DNA of 64,000 nucleotides, from positions 1,488,001-1,552,000 of the forward strand of contig CAXXXL010000003.1 in assembly GCA_963666505.2 (NCBI GenBank). The letters run 5' to 3'. The position numbers were made by a program, and so were the translations under genes. Below are positions 58,901 through 64,000 of the stretch, piece after piece; position 1 is the first letter of the stretch, and every line of letters begins with the position of its first letter. A model generated the notes under the pieces. That model saw only the letters and a list, made by a program, of their open reading frames with translations, did no database searches and had not been told where the DNA came from. The DNA comes from JABGQS01 sp963666505. Lineage in GTDB: Bacteria > Bacillota > Clostridia > Christensenellales > SZUA-584.

Positions 58901-60217
58901 ATGGCAAAGCCTTTTGTGGCTGTAGTCGGCAGGCCTAATGTAGGTAAATCGACTTTTTTCAACAGAATAGCCGGAAAGCGTATCTCTATAATTGAGGATA
59001 CGCCGGGCGTTACACGTGACAGGATATATGCTGATGCCGAATGGCTTGCGCACGAGTTCACGCTTATCGATACGGGCGGAATCGATCCGGGCAGCAGCGA
59101 TGTAATATTGCAGCAGATGAAGCTTCAGGCGCAGCTTGCAGTGGATATTGCAGACGTTATCCTTTTTTTCGTGGACGCGAAACAGGGAGTCGTGCCGGCT
59201 GACTATGAGGTGGCTGACCTGCTGCGTAAAGCAGGCAAACCGATAATAACAGTAGTCAACAAGGCTGATACTAAGCGGGACGAAGAGAACATGTATGACT
59301 TTTATGCGCTTGGCACAGACAGTCTTTTCGCTATATCATCTGCACAGGCGCTTGGACTTGGAGACCTTCTTGACGAGGTGGTGTCTCATTTTGATGACGC
59401 AGAACAGCAGGAGGAAGAACAGGCTATAAAAATCGCCGTTGTGGGTAAACCTAACGTGGGCAAATCTTCGCTGGTCAACCGTATTATTGGTGAGCAACGC
59501 ACGATAGTCTCTGACATCGCCGGAACGACGAGGGATGCTATCGATGTGCCTTTTGAGAGAAACGGTGAAAAATTTGTGCTTATTGATACTGCCGGCATTA
59601 GAAAGAAAGCAAGGATAGCTTCACGGACAATAGAGAGATACAGCGTTATCCGCTCGTTTGCTGCGGTAAGGCGTGCTGACTGCGTGGTAGTTATGATAGA
59701 CGCCGTTGAGGGCGTTACAGAGCAGGATGTAAAGGTGGCAGGTTTTGTTCACGATGAAGGAAAACCGTGCGTGATCACCGTCAATAAATGGGACGCTGTG
59801 CAAAAGGATACGCATACGGTGAACAAGTATGACAAAGACGTGGCAAGAGACTTTGCATTTATGAGCTATGCAAATACTGTTTATATATCGGCGCTGAAAG
59901 GGCAGAGGATAGACAAGCTGTTCGAGTTTTTAAAATCGGCGCTGGAAAACAGCAGGAGGCGGATATCTACAGGCCTTCTAAATGAGTGCATAGGCGAAGC
60001 CGTAACTATGGTGGAACCGCCGTCCGACAAGGGCAGGAGGCTGAAGATATATTACGCCACACAGGTTGCGGTAGAGCCGCCGTATTTTATAATCTTTGTT
60101 AACGACAAGAGGCTGATGCACTTTTCGTATATGAGATATCTTGAGAACTATTTAAGAAAGAGCTTTGATTTTTCCGGGACGCCTATTAGGATAACCGCAA
60201 GAAATAAAAACGACTGA
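58901..60217 (+). CDS. der: Ribosome biogenesis GTPase Der
   Basis: A 438-residue double GTPase needed for 50S maturation. G domain 1: GRPNVGKSTFFNR, DTPGVTRD, DTGGIDPG, NKAD. G domain 2: GKPNVGKSSLVNR, GTTRDAID, DTAGIRKKA, NKWD. The C-terminal KH-like domain follows (about 350-438). The ribosome binding site is weak. It lies 11 bases after the DUF512 gene and 16 before plsY, so expression is probably joint. Confidence 0.97.
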   Translation: MAKPFVAVVGRPNVGKSTFFNRIAGKRISIIEDTPGVTRDRIYADAEWLAHEFTLIDTGGIDPGSSDVILQQMKLQAQLAVDIADVILFFVDAKQGVVPADYEVADLLRKAGKPIITVVNKADTKRDEENMYDFYALGTDSLFAISSAQALGLGDLLDEVVSHFDDAEQQEEEQAIKIAVVGKPNVGKSSLVNRIIGEQRTIVSDIAGTTRDAIDVPFERNGEKFVLIDTAGIRKKARIASRTIERYSVIRSFAAVRRADCVVVMIDAVEGVTEQDVKVAGFVHDEGKPCVITVNKWDAVQKDTHTVNKYDKDVARDFAFMSYANTVYISALKGQRIDKLFEFLKSALENSRRRISTGLLNECIGEAVTMVEPPSDKGRRLKIYYATQVAVEPPYFIIFVNDKRLMHFSYMRYLENYLRKSFDFSGTPIRITARNKND

Positions 60218-60233
60218 GCAGGAGGAACATCTC

Positions 60234-60878
60234 ATGGTCTGGAAGTATATTTTAACTGCCGTAATAGGGTATCTTATCGGATGTATATCATTCGGATATC
60301 TGGGCGGGAAAATTTTTAAAGGCAAGGACATCAGGGATGTCGGGAGCGGCAACCCTGGCACTGCAAATGCCATAAGGAACTATGGCTGGGGCATCGGCGT
60401 GTTCACGTTTATCGGCGATGTTATAAAAGGGATAGCAGCGGCGCTTATAGGCCTTTGGCTGTGCGGCGGCATTCCGGAGTTCTTTCAGAACGGGTTCGCA
60501 AGCTGGACAACGGCCGGCAACACTGCAGAGCTTGGCGCTTATATCGGCGGTATAGCGGCAGTTTTAGGGCACCTATGGCCGGTGTTCTTAAAGTTCCGCG
60601 GGGGAAAGGGAGTTGCTACGAGCTTCGGCGTGTTCCTTGTTATGATGCCAATGTATGCGCTTATAGCATTTGCCATTTGCATAGTTATAATAGCGCTGAC
60701 CAAGACGATGTCGATCGGCTCGTTGGTGGGTACTTCGCTTATGGCTATAACCTCGGTAGTGTTTTACCACTGGAACTGGATGCATCATATAACATGTGTT
60801 ATACTGCTTATACTTGTGCTGTATTCTCACAGGGCAAACCTGAAACGGCTTGCCGAGGGAAAAGAAAATCAACTATAG
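60234..60878 (+). CDS. plsY: Acyl-phosphate:glycerol-3-phosphate acyltransferase
   Basis: A 214-residue membrane acyltransferase that makes lysophosphatidate. The three motifs are GSGNPGTANAIRNYG, KFRGGKGVATSFG and IGSLVGTSL. About five membrane helices are seen. GCAGGAGGAACATC precedes ATG. It lies between der and lspA. Confidence 0.95.
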   Translation: MVWKYILTAVIGYLIGCISFGYLGGKIFKGKDIRDVGSGNPGTANAIRNYGWGIGVFTFIGDVIKGIAAALIGLWLCGGIPEFFQNGFASWTTAGNTAELGAYIGGIAAVLGHLWPVFLKFRGGKGVATSFGVFLVMMPMYALIAFAICIVIIALTKTMSIGSLVGTSLMAITSVVFYHWNWMHHITCVILLILVLYSHRANLKRLAEGKENQL

Positions 60879-60890
60879 ACTGGAGAGTTT

Positions 60891-61421
60891 ATGTTACAGA
60901 TAATCATCATACTGCTCATTACTGCGGCGGATCTTCTTACGAAGTATCTGCTGGTACCTGTTATGACTCAGGCAGGCGGTTCCCTGCCCGTGATAGGCAG
61001 CTGGTTTCACCTGACGTATGTCGAAAACACAGGAGCTTCGTTCGGCATTTTCCAGAACAGCGTTCCGTTTTTCATAGCGGTGACAGCTGTTGTGCTGGTC
61101 GCCGGAGTCATCTTTATGATAAAGACGAGAAAAACTCAGTCGGTGTTTTTGAAGGTGAGCTTATCTTTAGTTATCGGCGGAGCGCTAGGTAACTTTTACG
61201 ACAGGATAGTATTTGGGTATGTTAGGGATTTTCTCGATTTCAGGCTGCCTTTCTGGCACTGGGTCTTCAATATCGCAGATGCAAGCCTGGTGATAGGCTC
61301 CGTTATGCTGGGCGTATACGTATTGTTCATACACAAGGAAAAAGACGGCAAGACTCTTTTTGCCAGACGAGAAAAAAAGACTGCCACTCAAAGTAGTGGA
61401 AACAAAGAGAAAGACGCTTAG
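60891..61421 (+). CDS. lspA: Signal peptidase II
   Basis: A 176-residue, four-helix aspartic peptidase that removes prolipoprotein signal peptides. Catalytic Asp residues are in GGALGNFYDRIVFGYVRDFL and FNIADASLVIG. TYVENTGASFGIF is typical. The C-terminal tail is long and basic (about residues 150-176), which is unusual but not unique. Its 3' end overlaps the converging lplA by four bases. Confidence 0.94.
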   Translation: MLQIIIILLITAADLLTKYLLVPVMTQAGGSLPVIGSWFHLTYVENTGASFGIFQNSVPFFIAVTAVVLVAGVIFMIKTRKTQSVFLKVSLSLVIGGALGNFYDRIVFGYVRDFLDFRLPFWHWVFNIADASLVIGSVMLGVYVLFIHKEKDGKTLFARREKKTATQSSGNKEKDA

Positions 61422-62395
61422 ATTATACAGCTGAGGATCTCTTCCAGAGTAATGTTGTATATAAAGCTCTCTGCGCCGCTGGCGATGAGGGCTTTTTTGA
61501 TTTCGTTTTCTTCATATGTGCAGCCGGAAAGCGCTTTTTCAAGACCGGGCAGACCTTCTTTTGCGAAGAAATCGCCGGAGAAGTGTATTTCTTCTATACA
61601 CCCGCCGTTGACGTAAGACTGTACTTTGAGTTTTCCACCCGCAAAGCGGTTTTCTTTGGTTATGTTGAACTTGGGCGCTTTGCCGAAGTTCCATTCCCAG
61701 GAATCGAAGACTTGCGCTTTTATCTGCATTACACGTTTTTCGTCCTGTTCGCTCAGCTCGTATGTGAGCATGTCGCGAGTGAGGAAGGACAACATCAAAT
61801 CCCGAAACTGAAGACTGGAAATCTTTTTGTCCATATGGTCCGCAATATTCGTGACACGGCTTTTGACCGATTTAATGCCTTTACTGATGAGTTTCTCGTC
61901 GTCGGGAGTAAGCGAGCGCACAAGCTCGGAAAGGTCTGTATCGAACAGCAGCGAGCCGTGGTGCAGCATCACGTTCTTCTTAACGTACTGAGCGTTGCCG
62001 GAGAACTTTTTGCCGTCTATGAGCAGGTCGTTCCTTCCGCTCTTGACTGCCTGCACATCTATCGAAGCGAGCGCATCTATTATAGGTTTCGTGTACGTAT
62101 GAAAGTCTATTTCTTTTTTATCGTGAGCTTTGTTTATGAACGAGAACTGCCAGCCGTTTGGGTCGGTATAGATGGTGCCGCCGCCCGTTATGCGCCGCAC
62201 AATGTTTATATCATGAGCTTTGGCATAGTCCATGTTGACCTCGGCGTATGCGTTTTGGTAGCGGCCTATCATAAGTGTCGGTGCAGTGCGCCAGAACATA
62301 AAATAGCCATCGGAGGTATCCAGTTCTTCTATCAGGTATTTTTCCAGGGCAAAATTGAAATTGGCGTCGGTGCTCTCACACTTAACGTACATCAT
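61418..62395 (-). CDS. lplA: Lipoate--protein ligase
   Basis: A 325-residue ligase that attaches free lipoate to dehydrogenase E2 or GcvH subunits. WRTAPTLMIGRYQNAYAEVN, RRITGGGTIYTD and DLLIDGKKFSGNAQ are the active-site motifs, including the lysine in KKFSGNA. The C-terminal domain has FNITKENRFAGGKL. It overlaps lipA by 14 bases and is downstream of it. Target proteins are not in the window. Confidence 0.93.
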   Translation of the reverse strand: MMYVKCESTDANFNFALEKYLIEELDTSDGYFMFWRTAPTLMIGRYQNAYAEVNMDYAKAHDINIVRRITGGGTIYTDPNGWQFSFINKAHDKKEIDFHTYTKPIIDALASIDVQAVKSGRNDLLIDGKKFSGNAQYVKKNVMLHHGSLLFDTDLSELVRSLTPDDEKLISKGIKSVKSRVTNIADHMDKKISSLQFRDLMLSFLTRDMLTYELSEQDEKRVMQIKAQVFDSWEWNFGKAPKFNITKENRFAGGKLKVQSYVNGGCIEEIHFSGDFFAKEGLPGLEKALSGCTYEENEIKKALIASGAESFIYNITLEEILSCII

Positions 62396-63251
62396 TTTTG
62401 AGTGCCTTCATCCCTTCAATTGCGTTGTAGGAGCTGCGGACGAACGGACCGCTGGCTACGTATTTGAAACCCTTGTCAAGGCCTATCTGCTCGTACTCTC
62501 TGAACTGATCGGGTGTTATATACTCCGCAACCTCGATGTGGTTTTTCGACGGCTGGAGGTATTGCCCTATCGTCAACAGATCGCAGTCTATTGCTCGAAG
62601 GTCGTCCATTACAGCCATTACCTGTTCTTTGGTTTCACCAAGGCCGACCATTATGCCCGTTTTTGAGAATATGCCGCTGGTAATCGTTTTGACACGATCG
62701 AGAAGCTGGAGCGAACGCTCGTACTTTGCCATCGGGCGAACTTTAGGATAGAGCAAAGGCACTGTTTCGACGTTGTGGTTGATGATATCCGGGCGGGCGT
62801 TTATCACTGTCATAAGAGCGTCGACATCGCCTTCAAAATCCGGTATAAGCACTTCAACGGTGCTTTCCGGCAGCTTTGCTCTTAGCGCTCTGATAGTTGC
62901 TGCAAAGTGTTCTGCTCCGCCGTCTGGCAGGTCATCTCTTGTTACACTGGTTACGACGATGTGCTTTAGACCCAGCCTTTCTGAAGCAATAGCGACGTTT
63001 TCCGGCTCACACGGGTCAAGAAAAGCAGGAACGCCTTTAGGAACGTCACAGAAGCGGCAGTTGCGTGTGCAGACGCTGCCGAGTATCATGAAAGTTGCTG
63101 TCTTGTTCTTGAAGCACTCGCCACGGTTTGGGCAGCTTGCACCTTCGCACACTGTGTTGAGCGACAGGCTGCGCAGCATGTTCTCCATCTCCATGACGGC
63201 TTTTAAGTCCATTTTCTTTTTGAGCCATTCGGGTTTCTTCTGTAATGCCAT
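62382..63251 (-). CDS. lipA: Lipoyl synthase
   Basis: A 289-residue radical SAM enzyme that inserts two sulfurs into octanoyl chains. The auxiliary cluster motif is CEGASCPNRGEC and the radical SAM motif is CTRNCRFCDV. GAEHFAATIRAL and GLGETKEQVMAVM are typical. AGGCAATAAATA lies before ATG. It is expressed with lplA in a lipoate operon. Confidence 0.95.
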   Translation of the reverse strand: MALQKKPEWLKKKMDLKAVMEMENMLRSLSLNTVCEGASCPNRGECFKNKTATFMILGSVCTRNCRFCDVPKGVPAFLDPCEPENVAIASERLGLKHIVVTSVTRDDLPDGGAEHFAATIRALRAKLPESTVEVLIPDFEGDVDALMTVINARPDIINHNVETVPLLYPKVRPMAKYERSLQLLDRVKTITSGIFSKTGIMVGLGETKEQVMAVMDDLRAIDCDLLTIGQYLQPSKNHIEVAEYITPDQFREYEQIGLDKGFKYVASGPFVRSSYNAIEGMKALKNDVR

Positions 63252-63401
63252 TATTTATTGCCTCCGGTAATTTTCGTATATGGTATTATATAGTTTCCGG
63301 GGGATTAAATCAATCGTTATAAGGATGCATATGTAAACTTTCATTAAAGAAGGAAAGCATTAGAAAGAAAAATTATGATACAATTCTTGGAGGGAATAGC
63401 G

Positions 63402-63470
63402 TTGAAACAATGTTTATATCAAAGCCTGGATAAAACAGGCTGCGCCTGCGGCAGCGTTGATAATGTTTGA
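63402..63470 (+). CDS. Possible 22-residue Cys-rich peptide
   Basis: TTG 63402 follows TTGGAGGGAATAGCG and reads MKQCLYQSLDKTGCACGSVDN and Val, then TGA. The site is good, but the frame is short and could be chance. It lies in the 252-base gap between lipA and the rluD-like gene, which otherwise holds only AT-rich sequence with no clear element. Confidence 0.25.
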   Translation: MKQCLYQSLDKTGCACGSVDNV

Positions 63471-63503
63471 GTAAAGTGATAAACTGTGTGCATGGTGAGA
63501 AGT

Positions 63504-64000
63504 ATGATTTTTAATGTTGAGGAGAATGCGGAGCGGCTGGATGTCTACCTTGCCGAGAAGACCGAAATGTCCCGCTCCCGCATCGCGAGATAAAAAAGCA
63601 ATATTGGATGCAAGTGTGCTGGTGGACGGCGGGCAGGCAAAACCGGGAACTGCGCTAAAAAAAGGCGCTGTTGTAAGCATCAGCGTAGAAGAACCCGAGC
63701 AAGCCTCTTCAGAGCCGGAGAATATACCGGTCGATATCGTATATCAGGACAAGGACATCGCTGTAATAAACAAAAAGCAGGGAATGGTAGTGCACCCGGC
63801 GCCGGGCAACTATACTGGTACGCTGGTCAATGCGCTGCTTTTTCACTTGAAAGACCTTTCGGGCATAGGCGGACAGATAAGACCGGGCATAGTGCACAGG
63901 ATCGACAAGGAAACTTCCGGGCTGCTGGTGGTCGCAAAGAACGACAGCGCGCACCTTAGCCTTGCCGAGCAGATAGCCAAAAAAGAGGCGAGGCGGTATT
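63504..64000 (+). CDS. rluD: RluA/RluD-family pseudouridine synthase, frameshifted, cut by window end
   Basis: The N-terminus MIFNVEENAERLDVYLAEK followed by MSRSRIAR is an S4 domain start, but TAA at 63591-63593 ends it. From about 63589 the +1 frame continues: DKKAILDASVLVDGGQAKPG, then VYQDKDIAVINKKQGMVVHP and the catalytic VHRIDKETSGLLVVAKN with its Asp intact. So the gene is split by a net one-base gain or two-base loss next to a six-A run. The protein continues past the window. The gene commonly follows lspA in clostridia; here lplA-lipA lie between. Confidence 0.8.

Overview
The window looks like chromosome of an anaerobic, Gram-positive Bacillota, probably class Clostridia. Supporting signs are an electron-confurcating type lactate dehydrogenase/Etf operon, a very large acyl-CoA dehydratase activase, many ferredoxin and flavodoxin proteins, DapL-type lysine/cell-wall synthesis, a T-box leader, BlaI/BlaR1-type regulation, strong GGAGG ribosome binding sites, frequent TTG starts and frequent AGA/AGG/ATA codons. 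No rRNA, tRNA or CRISPR array was seen. The genus cannot be read from the sequence alone.

Layout. 1-4.5 kb: a small XRE regulator and two membrane proteins, followed by an inserted block (IS200/IS605-type element, flavodoxin-ferredoxin protein, methyltransferase) that is flanked on its far side by a second copy of the small membrane gene and the tail of its neighbour. 4.5-8.8 kb: an AT-rich membrane protein of unknown function, a diaminopropionate ammonia-lyase with a sialidase-fold protein, and a methyltransferase whose frame breaks just after its start codon. 8.8-11.3 kb: a BlaI repressor and a BlaR1-like M56 protease sensor carrying a VanW-like outer domain in place of a penicillin sensor, behind two tandem operator dyads. 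11.4-15.9 kb: a pseudouridine-synthase-like protein lacking its catalytic Asp, then a glycine T-box leader separated from glyS by an IS110-family element.

16-32.5 kb: a lipoprotein, dapL, nadA-nadB-nadC with an MFS transporter, sbcD-sbcC, a DJ-1/PfpI protein, a small iron-sulfur protein, a PadR regulator with a double flavodoxin-fold oxidoreductase, and typA. 32.6-41.6 kb: a membrane-anchored SleB-type cell wall hydrolase next to a DapF-like protein in which both catalytic cysteines are serines, an AraC regulator, a DegT-family aminotransferase, an aldo/keto reductase, an aldehyde dehydrogenase and a D-2-hydroxyacid dehydrogenase.

41.6-47.1 kb: a compact minus-strand lactate operon (FadR-type regulator, LarA lactate racemase, EtfB, EtfA, FAD-linked dehydrogenase) with a clean promoter and a GGTC-T-GACC operator. 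47.2-57.5 kb: an epimerase, a NUDIX hydrolase, a 1408-residue dehydratase activase, and a sugar cluster (DUF4432 epimerase-like protein, orphan substrate-binding lipoprotein, fucose/arabinose-isomerase-like enzyme). 57.6-64 kb: the housekeeping run DUF512 protein, der, plsY, lspA, then lplA and lipA on the opposite strand, then an rluD-like gene that carries a frameshift and runs off the window.

The most unusual items are the BlaR1-VanW fusion, the IS110 insertion between a T-box and its glyS gene, the Ser/Ser DapF-like protein, and the RluA-like protein without a catalytic Asp. All product names rest on motif reading; no database search was run.
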